A stretch of DNA of 64,000 nucleotides from Ricinus communis (taxonomy: Eukaryota; Streptophyta; Magnoliopsida; Malpighiales; Euphorbiaceae), in contig NC_063263.1 in NCBI RefSeq assembly GCF_019578655.1, positions 5,528,001 to 5,592,000 on the forward strand, given 5' to 3'. Of this stretch, positions 1-12,939 are shown piece after piece; the stretch's first letter is position 1, and the number at the start of each line of letters is the position of its first letter. The notes under the pieces are model-generated. The model was given only the letters and a program-made list of their open reading frames with translations. It did no database searches and had not been told where the DNA came from. The position numbers were made by a program, and so were the translations under genes.

Positions 1-3000
1 ACCCATGGGAGGAGAATTAAGAAGGTTTGTGAATCTTTCTTGTCTCCAGAGTTACTTGCTTTTAGATACAAAATGAATCATGAAATCAAGGATATCACAA
101 AGAGATTAAATAGAACTGCAGATGATATGGCAAAATTTAATTTTAGGGAGAGAGTGGTAGACTTGCAAGTTGGGTATAGGGAGAGAGGGCAAACTCACTC
201 TTTTGTGTTGACATCAGAAGTTATTGGTAGAGATGAGAATAAGGAAGATATTGTAAAAATTTTAGTATCCCCTGGCAATGAAGATAACTGCTCCATCATT
301 CCAATTGTTGGTATTGGGGGTTTAGGTAAAACCACTCTTGCTCAATTTGTTTATAATGATGAGAGGGTGGTTAAATTTTTTGAAAAGAGGATATGGGTAT
401 GTGTTACAGAAGATTTTGATGTAGAATTAGTTGTTCGGAAGATCTTGTCTTCTATGACAAATTGTGAATTGGGCAACTTGGATATGGATCTGTTGCAAAT
501 TCGTCTTCGAGAAAATTTGAATAATAAGCTTTACCTTCTTGTTTTAGATGATATGTGGAATGAGAACCTTGAGAGATGGATCCATTTGAAAAATTTGTTA
601 GTTGGTGGTGCTAACGGAAGTAAGATTCTTGTGACCACTCGTAGTAGAAAAGTTGCATCTGTTATGGGTGTGGATTCCTCATATTTGTTGAAAGGGTTAA
701 CAGAGGAAGAATCTTGGACATTGTTCAAGAAAATCACATTTCGAGGAAGATTGGAGAAAGTTGATGCAAACCTGGAAGCAATTGGCAAAAGAATGCTTGA
801 AAGGTGCAAAGGTGTCCCTCTAGCTATAAAAACGTTGGGGAGTGTACTGCAATTTAAAAAAGAAGTAAGTGATTGGCTGATCATAGAAAATAGTGAGCTT
901 TGGAAGCTTTCTCAAGAGTCTAATGATATTTTACCAGTACTGAAGTTGAGCTATGATCATTTGCCCATATATTTGCGTCAATGCTTTGCCTATTGTTCAA
1001 TATTTCCCAAGGGCTACAGTATCTCTAAGAATCAGTTGATCCAATTGTGGATGGCACAAGGTTACATTCTATCTTCAAGCGGGAATCAGAATTTAGAGGA
1101 AATTGGCGATCAGTATTTTAGTGATTTGCTGTTGAGGTCATTTTTTCAAGAGGCTGAAATGGATGATTTTGATAACATAATAGGTTGCAAAATGCATGAC
1201 CTGATTCATGATCTTGCACAAATAGTTGCTGGTACTGATTGCTCAATTTCAAAAATTGATGCTGAAAATATTTCCAAAAGAGTACGTCATTTGTCATTTG
1301 ACTGTTCCCTCTATTATGCATGGGAAGTTCCAAGGCACTTACAGCAGGTGAAAGGTTTAAGGACCTTCCTGTTACCTGTCAATGATCGCTGGATAAATGA
1401 ATCCAATCAAGCCACCCTTATTTCAAGTTTCAGAAGATTACGTGTGTTGGATATGCATTGTTTAGGTATTGAAAAGTTGCCGTGCACAATTGGTCAGCTG
1501 AAGCACTTGAGGTATCTTGACATTTCTAATAATGATCTTATAGAAAGTCTCCCAGGTTGCATTTGTGATTTGCATAACTTGCAAACCCTGCTGCTCTCTC
1601 GTTGTGAAAGACTTGAACAGCTGCCCAGAGACATCAGAAAATTGATTAATCTCAGACACCTCGTGATAATCAAATGTCCTAGATTGCAACACATGCCGCA
1701 GGGACTGGAAGAGTTGACTTTTCTTCGGACATTATCAAGGTTCATAGTGCTGAGGGACAAAAGGGCTGGGTCAGATAGAGCTAAACTTAATGAACTTAAT
1801 GGTTTAAATCTCCTCAGGGGCAGCATATGGCTTAAGAACCTTGAATGCTTGATTGATTCTGCTTCAGAATCAAAGAAAGCAAACTTGAAGGGAAAGATAT
1901 ACCTTCAGTTCCTGGGATTACAATGGAGCCCAGTAGAGGTGGATGATAGGACTAGAGATGAAACACTGTTGGAGAACCTCCAACCTCATCCAAATCTAAA
2001 ACACTTATGGGTGGAAGGATACGGTGGCCTGAAACTCTCATGTTGGCTTTCCTCACTGATAAATATTGCTAGAATTACTATACGAGAGTGTCACAAATGC
2101 CGGTATATCCCACCATTGGAGCATCTGCCATCTCTCAAGTTTCTGCATCTTCATAAATTAGCGGCGCTGGAATATGTAGAATATGGTAGTAATGACACAA
2201 CTTCGTTATCAGCACCAACAAAAGCATTCTTCCCATCATTGCAGGAGCTCCGGCTTTACAGACTACCTAATTTCAAGGGATGGCAGAGGAGGGAATTCAG
2301 TAATGAGAATGATGCGAAAACTGCAACATTACCAGCAGGCAACGATCAATATCTACGACATCTTTTTCCATGCCTACTTCAATTAACCATTGAAAGGTGT
2401 TCTAATTTGACTTTGATGCCAGTCTTTCCACATCTAGAATCGCTTCATCTCATTAATTCTAGTGTGAAGGTCACAGCAGCATCAGTCTTTTTTACATTTC
2501 CTTCCTCCATCTCCCCCTTTTCAAGAATACAGTTTCTATGTATTGATAAAAGTGTAGATCTTGAGTGTTTGCCAAAAGAAGGGTTGCACAACCTGACTTC
2601 TCTGAAGACACTGCAGATTAGTAATTGTCCTAGATTAATGTTTCTTTCTCCAGGAATCAATTTTCTCACTCAACTTTCAAGTTTGGAGATTTATAATTGT
2701 GGCATACTTAATTTGTTTGATGACAAGGGCATCATGTGGCAAGGCTTTAGGGGCCTGTGCCATTTGACTATTGATTATCTTCCGCAACTTTTTTACCTCC
2801 CAGAGGGGCTTCAGAGAGTTACTGCCCTGCAAGAGCTCCGGATTTTAAGCTGCTACAATCTAGTGTCTTTGCCAGAGTGGATAAAGAACTTCTCATCTCT
2901 TCAGGAGCTTGAGATTTCAGATTGCTCTAGTTTAAAGTCACTTCCAGAAGGGATACATGAGCTTGTCTCTTTGAAAAAACTGAAGATTGCTGAAGGTCCC

Positions 3001-3081
3001 AACTCTTCTGATACATGGCAAAGGAATACAGGCAAAGATTGGTCTAAGATTTTTCGCATCCCAGAGACCCGAAACAGATGA
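1..3081 (+). CDS. CC-NBS-LRR disease resistance protein (RGA-like), 5' end outside window
   Basis: This is an intracellular immune receptor of the CNL class, which senses pathogen effectors and signals cell death through a nucleotide-switched NB-ARC domain. The frame is open from base 1, so the N-terminus lies outside the window; 1026 codons are visible. Counting from base 1, residues 1-40 are the end of an Rx-type coiled-coil domain. The P-loop GIGGLGKTT starts at residue 104 and kinase-2 LVLDDMW at 180, its final Trp being typical of CNLs. RNBS-B GSKILVTTRS starts at 206, the GLPL-type motif GVPLAI at 271, RNBS-D CFAYCSIFPKGY at 328, and MHD is at 398-400. Leucine-rich repeats run from about residue 430 to 1000. 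The coding sequence seen here has no intron and no internal stop. All nucleotide-binding motifs look intact, so the gene is probably functional. Ligand specificity cannot be read from the sequence. Confidence 0.95.
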   Translation, partial: THGRRIKKVCESFLSPELLAFRYKMNHEIKDITKRLNRTADDMAKFNFRERVVDLQVGYRERGQTHSFVLTSEVIGRDENKEDIVKILVSPGNEDNCSIIPIVGIGGLGKTTLAQFVYNDERVVKFFEKRIWVCVTEDFDVELVVRKILSSMTNCELGNLDMDLLQIRLRENLNNKLYLLVLDDMWNENLERWIHLKNLLVGGANGSKILVTTRSRKVASVMGVDSSYLLKGLTEEESWTLFKKITFRGRLEKVDANLEAIGKRMLERCKGVPLAIKTLGSVLQFKKEVSDWLIIENSELWKLSQESNDILPVLKLSYDHLPIYLRQCFAYCSIFPKGYSISKNQLIQLWMAQGYILSSSGNQNLEEIGDQYFSDLLLRSFFQEAEMDDFDNIIGCKMHDLIHDLAQIVAGTDCSISKIDAENISKRVRHLSFDCSLYYAWEVPRHLQQVKGLRTFLLPVNDRWINESNQATLISSFRRLRVLDMHCLGIEKLPCTIGQLKHLRYLDISNNDLIESLPGCICDLHNLQTLLLSRCERLEQLPRDIRKLINLRHLVIIKCPRLQHMPQGLEELTFLRTLSRFIVLRDKRAGSDRAKLNELNGLNLLRGSIWLKNLECLIDSASESKKANLKGKIYLQFLGLQWSPVEVDDRTRDETLLENLQPHPNLKHLWVEGYGGLKLSCWLSSLINIARITIRECHKCRYIPPLEHLPSLKFLHLHKLAALEYVEYGSNDTTSLSAPTKAFFPSLQELRLYRLPNFKGWQRREFSNENDAKTATLPAGNDQYLRHLFPCLLQLTIERCSNLTLMPVFPHLESLHLINSSVKVTAASVFFTFPSSISPFSRIQFLCIDKSVDLECLPKEGLHNLTSLKTLQISNCPRLMFLSPGINFLTQLSSLEIYNCGILNLFDDKGIMWQGFRGLCHLTIDYLPQLFYLPEGLQRVTALQELRILSCYNLVSLPEWIKNFSSLQELEISDCSSLKSLPEGIHELVSLKKLKIAEGPNSSDTWQRNTGKDWSKIFRIPETRNR

Positions 3082-4517
3082 TGAACGGCGGAACCAAGAC
3101 ATTCTCGACTCTCTAGGTCAATAAATTCTTATAACTTTCATATGTTCATAATATGTGCCCTATGTATCTACTGTTTTTTGATTCTTGAAAAAGGTAAACA
3201 TATCAGTAAATTACTTTGTTTAAAACTGCTACTTATTAGAAGGATACTGCTGAGAATAAACTAGTGCGGACCTTCATCAGGTTGTAGATGAAACTAAAAC
3301 TGATTTCACAAGCTTATACTTTCACTTCCATGTTACCCCTTGTCAAAGTAAACAAACATCTGTTTTAATACTAATTACTATGATTTCAGGTCCCGAATTC
3401 TGCTATTTATCATGCTCATTGAGCCCTGAAGCAACAATGGACCTAATGTTAGTAAAGATGCGAAAGAATTTTTGGAGTTGGTCTTCGACTAGGCCAAATG
3501 TGATGATAATCATTCTTTCAGCAGATGAACCTTTGATGATCAAATTAGTGATTTTAAAGGGTGGACTGTACAATACTTAGAATTTTTTCTCTGTACAAGG
3601 AGAACATAAATTGATATAGAAGGACATGGAGGTTTGTGATTGATCATATTGGATTCGTACTGATCATTTTATTTTTTCATGGGTGATTTGCATCCTGATA
3701 TGTAAAAGGTAGTTACGTTGTTCATAAACTCTAAAATGAATGGAATGCTGAAATAGACAAAATCTCTTAGCAATTTTCCTGGAAATATCTTATCCACCCA
3801 GTGCATTAGCTTCCATAACATTACTGAAAACAGTTTGTTTTCAGAAAGCTTCATAAAGGTGCAACCCAGCGCTAGAAAACTGTATCCTCTGTTAGGTACT
3901 AAAATTTTCTATTTTAGGCACTGAAGCCAAGAAATACGAGTAGTGACGAAAATGCAGGAAATTTAAAATTGAGATCTGATGGACAGAAGTGAAATTACAA
4001 TACTGGTATTTATATATTTTTAGTGTTTTGTGTTCAAAATTTATGTAAATATAGATTAGAAATATCGAGGCTATTAAAGAATAAAAGAAAATAGGTGAAA
4101 CAGTTTGCGTTTTCTTTTCTCTTCTGTTATAATTCAACTGTGACTTTTGTTAAATCATCTGCTAGGCCATTATAATTTAACTGTAACGTTTAACCTTTGT
4201 TAGACCATAATACGAAAATAAAGGTCCTCCATCCATAATTTCTTAGCCTGTCTTCTCCATGATCCTTGTGATAAACCACAAAAATTGACAAACAAAATAA
4301 AAAGAAACAGAAAACTCAGAAACTAGAGAGAGAGGAGAGAGGGGGTTGAAGAAGAAGAACAACTTTTGCTAAGACTATCACTCTCTCCCCTTCCCCTCCT
4401 TTCTCTTAATTTATTTTTCTTCCAAGGAACCTTCTCAAGCTTGTCATAGCCCATTTTCCACTCTTTCTTATAACCTTTAATACAAGCATTTCGTCTGTTA
4501 AGTTTCTCTGAGAAGTA
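3082..4517. other. Intergenic: 3' flank of resistance gene and CHX upstream region
   Basis: No convincing gene is present. The first few hundred bases probably hold the 3' UTR of the resistance gene, and a possible 3'-UTR acceptor site (tttcag) lies near 3388. The open frames here are short and unlike known proteins. A purine-rich GA tract near 4325-4350 precedes the CHX start and probably belongs to its promoter or 5' UTR. Confidence 0.5.
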
Positions 4518-7189
4518 ATGGATGCAGCAAGAAGAGCATTGTGTCTTGACGATCCTTTTAATCCACTCGTTACAACCACCTTACAAGCTTCAGGAATTCT
4601 CGTCATTTCCCACTTCTTTCATCTTATTTTGAAACCCTTAGGGCAGCCTGGGCCTGTCGCTCAGATCTTGGTAAGGCCTTGAGAGATCTTCTTATATGCC
4701 ATACTTTTATTAGAAGCTACTACATATTCATGTATCTTGCTTTGCATATGAATGTGAAAAAAGAGTGCACCCCATAAGATGAACTGAATAATCATTAAAA
4801 GAATGCGATGTAGACTAACAAGTTTTGTTAATGTCTTCTCTTCTCTACCAGGCTGGAATTGTGCTGGGCCCTTCTTGTTTGTCTCATTTCAGCATAGTCA
4901 AAGATGTATTTATTCAATCTTCTTCAGCTGATTATTATGAAGTGTTTTCATCTATCTTCTGCATACTCTTTATGTTCTTGATCGGTCTGGAGACTGACAT
5001 TCCTTATTTAAGGCGAAACCTGCGGAAGGCAACCATTATTGCATACGGAGGATTGACAGTGTGTAGCATATTTGGACTTGCTACTTCTTATTTTATCATC
5101 CATATGTTAAAGCTTACTGCCCATCCGTATGCTCTTGCCAATCTTATTATGATTATCCTATCAAATGCAGCCTCTCCTGTAGTGGTTCGCTTGGCGGCTG
5201 AGTTAAAATTTTCTACCTCAGACACAGGAAGATTGGCAATTTGTTCTGCTTTGATCAATGAAATGTCTTGTGTACTTTGGTTTTCTGTTTTAGTTGCCTT
5301 CATGTCATGGAAAAGGTTCGGATGGGCGATTCTTTTCCTTTCCATGACTATTGGACTCATTGTTCTGAACAAATATTTAGCTGCATGGTGTGACCAAAGG
5401 GACCGCAATCAAAAATATGTGACAAACACAGAGATGTATTTCATCTTGCTTCTTATCATTGCTGTTTCATTTCTGATTGAAGAATATGGATTCAACAGCA
5501 CAATTTCTTCTTTCTTCATCGGCTTGATGTTCCCAAGGGAAGGCAAAACTGCCAGGACATTCGGAGTTAAGCTTGCTTATGCTGTTCACAACTTCATTCT
5601 TCCAATGTACTTTGGCTACATTGGGTTTCAGTTCGATGTAACATATCTGAATAATTACAGAAATCTCATCGCAGTTGTCCTGCTGATCATCCTGAGCATG
5701 GGAGGAAAAATTATTGGCACTTTAGTTGCCTGTCATTACCTAAATGTTCCTGTATTAGATGGAATTATCATTTCTTTCTTACTCAACTTGAAAGGGCATG
5801 CTGAACTTCTAGTAGTTGGAGTACTAAGCAAGTCCATTGTAAGTACTTCTGATAATCTGATAGTGAAATTGACTGCCCTTTTAAGTAGATTTCTTATAAT
5901 GGTCTTGTGCTTTTCTTTTCTATAGTTAAGGTCATGGTGGGATCAAAATGTTCACAATTTGGTGGTTATTGTAGTAGTACTTAACACAGTGATCTCAGGA
6001 CCTGCAGTGGCTTACATATTAAGGAAAAATGGAAAGTACTTTTCTCAGAAACATACCTCACTTGAAGTTCGCCAACCCGAGACTGAACTTCGGATGCTAA
6101 CTTGTGTCTATGATTCACGGAATATAACAGGGAAAATTGGGTTAATCTTTGCATTGGGTGGATCTCTAGCAACTCCAACCACTGCTTACTTGATGCATCT
6201 AGTTGAGCTCCCAAAACGACATCAAAAGAAGAAGCTAATGTACCATCAACTACGAGATGGAGATCAATTTAGTGATGAAGAGGATTATGGAGGGAATGAT
6301 GTTTTGGAGATAAACGAAGCTGTGGATGCATTAACAATGGAGAACAAATTCTCAATCCATCAGAGTAAAGTTGTATCATCTTTTCCAAGAATGTATGAAG
6401 ATGTCTGCGATGGAATTGAGGACTTGAGAGTATCAATTGTCTTGCTCACATTTCACAAGCACCAGCGCCTTGATGGACAATTGGAGAATGGCAGGGAAAT
6501 CATCAGATTAACTAACCAAAAGATTCTGCGTCATGCCTCTTGCTCGGTTGGGATATTCGTGGACAGAGGACAGACAGGATTTCAACTGCCTACCTCTGAA
6601 ACAGTACAGAACATAGCAACATTGTTTTTCGGAGGCCCTGATGATCGTGAAGCGTTGTCTTGCAGCCAAAGGATTGTCGCGCATCCTCATATTAATTTCA
6701 CACTCATCTGCTTCCTGCCATCATCACCAAATGAACAGAAAGGTTTCGTTGACAAAACATCCCGTCGAAATAGCGAAGTACTAATGGAAATGTACGAACA
6801 TGACATGGAAGCCGAAACTGACAAGGCGTTTCTTGATGACTTCTGTAACAGGTATATAACTATAGCAGCATATACATATATCTACTCAACACCTTCGCCT
6901 CTTGTTTCAAAAACTGAAGTGTTTCTTTATCAGATACGTGGCCTCAGGGAAAGCAGGATACGAGGAGAAGTATGTGGATAATGGGATGCAGACATTAGAG
7001 GCTTTGACAGAACTGGGACAGAGGTTTTCTCTGTTGATAGTAGGGAAGGCAGGGAGAAAGAACTCTCCCATCACTACAAGTTTGAGCGACTGGGAAGAGT
7101 GTCCAGAACTCGGAAGGATTGGAGACATTTTGGCATCTTCAGAATTCAACATCAATTCTTCAGTTTTAGTCATTCAACAGCACCAATGA
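4518..7189 (+). CDS. Cation/H+ antiporter, CHX family (CPA2), 773 aa
   Basis: This is a monovalent cation/proton exchanger of the plant CHX family, expected in an endomembrane or the plasma membrane. Coding exons are 4518-4670, 4852-5838, 5926-6851 and 6934-7189, all with GT-AG introns and phases that sum to 774 codons. The length matches the family. The N-terminal half (about residues 15-410) is the multi-span Na+/H+ exchanger domain, with GPVAQILAGIVLGPS spanning the first intron and LKGHAELLVVG near its end. The hydrophilic C-terminal half (about 430-773) is the regulatory region typical of CHX proteins and ends in LVIQQHQ. The short second intron contains an in-frame stop, so unspliced RNA would give a protein cut off after the membrane domain. 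At the usual Asn-Asp position of CPA2 transporters the sequence reads Asn187-Glu188. The exact paralog number is uncertain; a CHX28-like member is possible. Confidence 0.93.
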
Positions 7190-9780
7190 TCAGAAACTAA
7201 CCTTTAGAACATGTTATTAATTAGGAATGGTCAATACTAATTTAGCTTCAGTTAATAGAACATAATTATCTGCTGGTTTGAAAATAGATCTTAATATTGA
7301 AACTAGATTCGACAATGTTATAACATACTAATCATTTAACAAGTTTGCCTAGAATGATGGTCTTACTAAACAAAATACTAAGTAATTACTGGGTATTCCG
7401 TCCTTTTAATTCTAAACAAGAATTTTTTTCATTACTGTAAGTTAATATCATTCACTTTCTTACTCTCAAACCACTTGCTTAATATCTTTTACTTTCTTAC
7501 TCTCAAATTACTTGCTTTCAATGAGAGAAACTGGTTTCCTTAAAATGTAGACTTAAACGTTTGTGTTTGTTTAATCTTTGATATTCTTACTTCTGAATCT
7601 TAGTTCTTTATAATATGAATCTACTTATTGGTATATTTATATTAAATAGAGCAAAATGCAAGGGATGTGTTGAATTAAGAGAACTAAAAACACTTTTAAC
7701 AATTTTTTCTTTCATGGAAATTTAAATTCTTGGGATTTCATATATATAATGGGATTTAATTTCTGAGATTTAAATTTTTTTTCATATGTGTGTTTAATTT
7801 TTGACACATAAAATTTTTATATTTATATGTGTAATTATATTTTATATTATTTTTTTCTTCTTAAATTCTTTTTAATTCATAAAAGTTTTAATTGAAACAC
7901 CCTAAAAAAGGGGTTGGAATTTTAAAATAATGATCAAAGCATATAGTAAATTCTTATTTTCTTTTATAAATATATAACAAGGTTTGATAATTGATGACTA
8001 AATCTTTGATTCAAAATTAGATATTAGTGGAACAATATTTTTTTCAAAAAACTGATTAACATTTTTAAATCACATAACTAATGTAATGATTAGTTTTTTA
8101 CTCCAATATTTTAATTTTATAATTATAATTTATATTTTTAAAATTAAAAATAATTTTAATTTTATATTTATTAGCCTAAAATATAATTATATATATTGAA
8201 AGTAAAGTGTTAGTTTGGATGTATGGGATATTTACACTATTTTTTTATATTATGCATATATACAAGTAAAATTTGGACTAAAAAATTGCTTGTTTAACAT
8301 ATATTAAATATATTTAGAAAAATCATAAAATTTATAATATGATAGTAAGCAATAAATATAATTAAATTCTGAATAACTTTTCTAGAATTAAATATTTTAA
8401 ATTATAAATACCTAAGTTCATTTAAGAATTTGATTTACTAGTCGTATACGTTCTGAACTCAATTAATACCACTCACACTTCAGTATCTATATTAATAAAA
8501 ATAAAAATAAAAATAAAAGTTAATAGTCAGAGTAAAAGACCCACATTAATTCAAATGAAAAATAGCAAATGAACTAAAAAATGTATTATAAAATCTAAAT
8601 TAATTAAATTAAAATTAAAATTTCAAGTAAACAATGTAACTTATTTTTATCATTATGCTTATGGTGTAAGTTTAATTTTGTCATAAGTGATTTGGATACT
8701 GTAAGTTATTCGATATATTAATGTATTATATTAAAAGAATAATTGCTTAATATTATATATCCTTACAATTTTAACGAAAAAAAATACCAATTAAATTTTT
8801 GTAATATTTTTCTCTAAAATCAAATATTTAAAAATATAGATACAATAACACTTTTATTGAGCACTTATATTTTATTTTTATTTGTATTGAGAATTTAATA
8901 CTTTTTAATTAAAATAAAAATAAAAATACAAAAACCAAATAATACAAACAAAAATCTCTAAGAGAGGTCTTTAATAAAATAAAGAAAAACCTCACTAACG
9001 AATGTAAAGCCATTCAAAATTGCCCCCTTTTTAGCAGTTTCAGTTGGGTGAAACATTGCAGGTCCAACTAGATATTGATCTAGAAGCTCCTTAGAATATA
9101 GAGGAGGGCTGACTTACAAAAGCAGCACCCTGCACATGCTCGCCTTCTGCAGGAACTCACTGCCAGGAAGTGAAACAAGAGAAGCTCGACAAGGATGAAC
9201 AACATCAGTGGCAAGGGCGACGAATGGTAATCATGGCGATGAATGGCAGTAGCAGTGAGGGCGACGAATGATAACAGTGCCGAGGGCGAGGCAAGTGAAC
9301 GACAAAAATGGCGAAGGTGAGAAAATGACCAGCAATGGGTGAGTTCTACTACTGTTATTATTGATTGAGAATGTGACTGGCCTATATTGATGATTGGTGG
9401 TGGTGAGTCAAAGTTAATATTTCTTTCTTCTTTGGAAGGAAACTTAAATAATTTATTTTTATTTAAAAGAAAAGAAGAGGCAGATGTCAGAACACTAGTG
9501 GTTTACATTTTTAGTGAATCCTACCACTAATGGAGGAGTTAATGATGTTAGTAATTCTGGGCTAATTTGTACATTTTAAAAAACTGAATGGTGACATTGA
9601 TCTATTTTGAAGTATGAGGCATCTCCAATTAGTTTAGGAATTTTTGTACCTTATGCTGTAAACTAATATAAAAAAGTTAAAGGCCTATATAAATTGCAAA
9701 ATTAAACTAAATCAATGTTACAAAATTTAAACTAGTAAAAAAATAAAAGTTCAAGTATTACACTTATAATATAATAATAC
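7190..9780. other. AT-rich intergenic region
   Basis: No gene is recognised. The stretch is very AT-rich with many short A and T runs. One island of more balanced composition, at about 9000-9340, looks like a decayed coding fragment and is described under findings. Confidence 0.5.
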
Positions 9781-9783
9781 TAA

Positions 9784-10306
9784 GGGTAAACTTTAAAAAA
9801 CTGCCTTGAGATTTGACGTTTTTACACTTAATGAACTATGTATTTTTGTATCAAAAGTGTAATATGTGTTTTATTTGTTAAGCATTTTTTTAGATACATT
9901 CAATGTTGTTCTCATTTTTTAGATTATAAATATTAATAGAAACATAAATTTGTAATAATATAAATATTTTTAAGTAATTTAACATCCAATTAGATATTTT
10001 GTAATCATAACAAATTGTTAAAATAAATATTTTTTAAAAATTTTAACTAAATTTTAAAAATAATATGTTAAAATATTTATGAATTATATGATACATTGTT
10101 AGCTACCACATTGCTTATAAAATTATAATTTATGAATGATTTATATTAAATACATATAAAATTATATAAAAATAATAAAAATATAAATATATATTTAAAA
10201 AATACTAAGAAAATAAAACACGTGATACTTATTTGATAAGAAAAATATTTTTATCCCTCAAGTAAAAAAGTGTCAAAGCACGTGATAGTTTTTGAAGTTT
10301 TACCCT
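9784..10306. mobile_element. MITE-like non-autonomous DNA transposon
   Basis: The ends are imperfect inverted repeats of about 45-50 bases. The left end begins AGGGTAAACTTTAAAAAACT and the reverse complement of the right end begins AGGGTAAAACTTCAAAAACT. If the repeat is counted from GGGTAAA, it is flanked on both sides by TAA, which would fit a PIF/Harbinger-type 3-bp target duplication, but the flanks are so AT-rich that this is weak. The interior is non-coding. A related, more degraded copy lies at about 26990-27425. Confidence 0.5.
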
Positions 10307-12939
10307 AATAATAATAATAGTAAGTAATAAAATCTCTAGTGTTGAGTTGAATCAATTATTTTAAAATAAAAATATTCTTTATAATGAGATTAAAATAATA
10401 ATTTTATTAGAAATAAATTAATAAATATTAATTTTGATATATGAAATATAATAATATTTTGTGTTATAATTCGACATATATATATAAATAAAAATATTTT
10501 AGTGAATTTTAAAGTGATATATGTAGAGGTTTTAAAGATTTAATTGGATAGTTTAATATGAATTTTAAAGTAATATATGCACAGGTTTAAGATTTAATTG
10601 TATGGTTATTAGATTTTAATTTACAAAGTTTAGTGGTAGAAGTGATTTGGAATAATAATAAATTTGGCGTATCAACTTTTTAAAATTTAATAATTAAATG
10701 TCTAAATTTTATTTTATTATAATTTAATGTGTAAATCTATAAATAATAATTGATCAAGTAATTGTAGCATTTCACTTTCAGATCACTACTTGTGTGGCAA
10801 AAATGCTCTAATTTCTAAGTTGAATTATTATAGTACATGTGTTCGAATTTTCTTTTTTGTTATTTTTTATTTCTTCGTAGCTAATAAATTATTACCATCG
10901 TGGCCACTCCTTTACCATCTGTGTTCCGTGGTTGCTCTTTCTTTTAACTCTTGAAATTCAAACAGACAATTTGGTAGGTCTTTTATCAAATGGGTTTAAT
11001 TGAGAAACGTAACTACCTAATTGCTTTGGTACTCTTTTCACTTAATACTTCCTCCACTCTCTCTTAATTCCACAAATCTTAAAGCCTAGTTTACGGCCTA
11101 TAATTATGATCTTGAGTATGAATTTTATCGCTAAAAAAACCCTCAAACAGAGTCCATTGTCATATCAAGAATGACTTCTATTAATTTACTCACAACATAA
11201 TGTCTTTGTTGGTCTCTTGAGGCTCTTTATCTATGAGTGTTTTATCTTGATACCATCTTCTTTCTCTTTCTAGCATTTTCTCATATGGGTTTGGGTTCTT
11301 TTTCTTTGTCATTATGCTTCTACGGTTTTTCTTGAATAGATTGTATTAGTTTATGTTGATTATGAAATGGGACTTTAGTTCTTTCTTTAGAGCCAAAGAA
11401 ATTAGCACATATTGAAAGAAAGTTTGGTAATATATGGGATAAGAAAATTATAGAGATTTTGACCTAGTTGAGGAATTCGACCAAATACTTGGCTGGCATA
11501 GTCAATCCAAGATATATTGAAGAGCTTTTTTATAAGAATTATAGCAAGAGAGGAATGTTTGCTGGTTATAAGTAGTGCACTTGTTTCAACTGGTTTATGT
11601 GTAGTGAGAGTGGTCGTAGAAAGAGGAGGTTGCGGCTGAGTATCCTACTGAACACCGAAACGTGGGTGGTGGCTGCATTTGAGTTTTTTTTCTTTTTACT
11701 TTTTAGAAATAAGGTGGTTGCATTTTATTAGGTTAAAGCTTTGGTACGTAAGGGTATTTTTGAAACTAAATTATGACTGGAACCACCTCAGTTATTAACT
11801 AATCCTCTGTTTAACAAGTATTGGGGTCCATTTTTTATCCAAGTAAGCAGGTAACTTACTAAAAATATTACTTTGGATATAATTTTTATTGTAATAAAAT
11901 AAAATTTAGTCACTTAATTGTTAAATTTTAAAGGTATAAACCCCAAATTATTAATTATTCCAAGTGATTTTAGAAAAAAAAAAAATGGCTATTAATTTAG
12001 TGACACATTTCACTTGTAATTATAAAAACAAGATAAAGTACAATCATATAATGCCGATTGCTTTTTTCTTTACATGTAGCAACCAAATAAGAGCAATAAT
12101 GTGATTCTAATTGAGTAGGTTCTTATTCTCAAGGAACTTGTAGCCTTAATATATATGAATTATTTGATGCTGCAAGCTATTATTATTACAATATTGCCTT
12201 AGGTATATCTATTTATATCATATTATGAACTTAAATTTACAAGTATTATACACAATAAATAAATTCAGAAATATATAAGTAATAGATATAAAAGTACATA
12301 TTATGAACTTAAGTTTATAAGTATTATACACACAAAAGAATTTAGAAATATATAAGCAGCATATATAAAAGTACACAGGCAACGTATTAATATATGAATA
12401 TATTGCATATAGAAAAACAGTTTTGCTCAAGTTATCTGTCCATAACATATTATAAAGCTGCTAAATTTCCTAAAAGAAAATAAAGCAAGTCGTTATTAAA
12501 GAAATCTGCAAAAAAGATAAGTGAAAGTTAATTTTTCTAAAGCACATGGTAAAGAAATAAATATAATGTAAAACAATTATTTAATCATACATTTGAAATT
12601 TGAGAACTAATCATAGATGCAAATCATATTTTTGGAAAGGTTGCTAGTCAGCCTTACCTGCAATAACAAGTTTTTTACAAAGATATTTGGTTAATGATAA
12701 TACTTAAAAATAATTAGCAAAGTTATTTTTACTATAAGATGAATTATTAGGTAGATAAAATCTACCACGTCATCCGTAGATAAACTTAATAAAAATATGC
12801 TATGTCATAATGATGTCATGCCATCTAAGTATAACTAGATGAAATTTTATCATGAATAATTAATTAAAAATACTTAATTATTTTTGTTTAAAAAACACAA
12901 TTACATATATCTAAAAGAAAGAAAGGATATCAGTTCTTT
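10307..12939. other. AT-rich intergenic region
   Basis: No gene is recognised. It contains a short coding-like remnant at about 11388-11575 and a 78-bp tandem duplication at 12221-12376; the rest shows nothing specific. Confidence 0.5.
12221..12376. repeat. Direct tandem duplication of a 78-bp unit
   Basis: Both units begin TATTATGAACTTAA and end in an AAAAGTACA-type sequence. Copy one is 12221-12298 and copy two 12299-12376. They differ by scattered substitutions and small indels, so the duplication is not recent. Confidence 0.75.

Noticed and set aside
531..2669. Several minus-strand and off-frame open frames inside the resistance gene
   Set aside because: They overlap the NB-ARC and LRR coding frame and have no protein-like motifs; they are shadows of the real gene.
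3380..3580. Open frame after the resistance gene
   Set aside because: Short, with no known motifs; more likely 3' UTR sequence.
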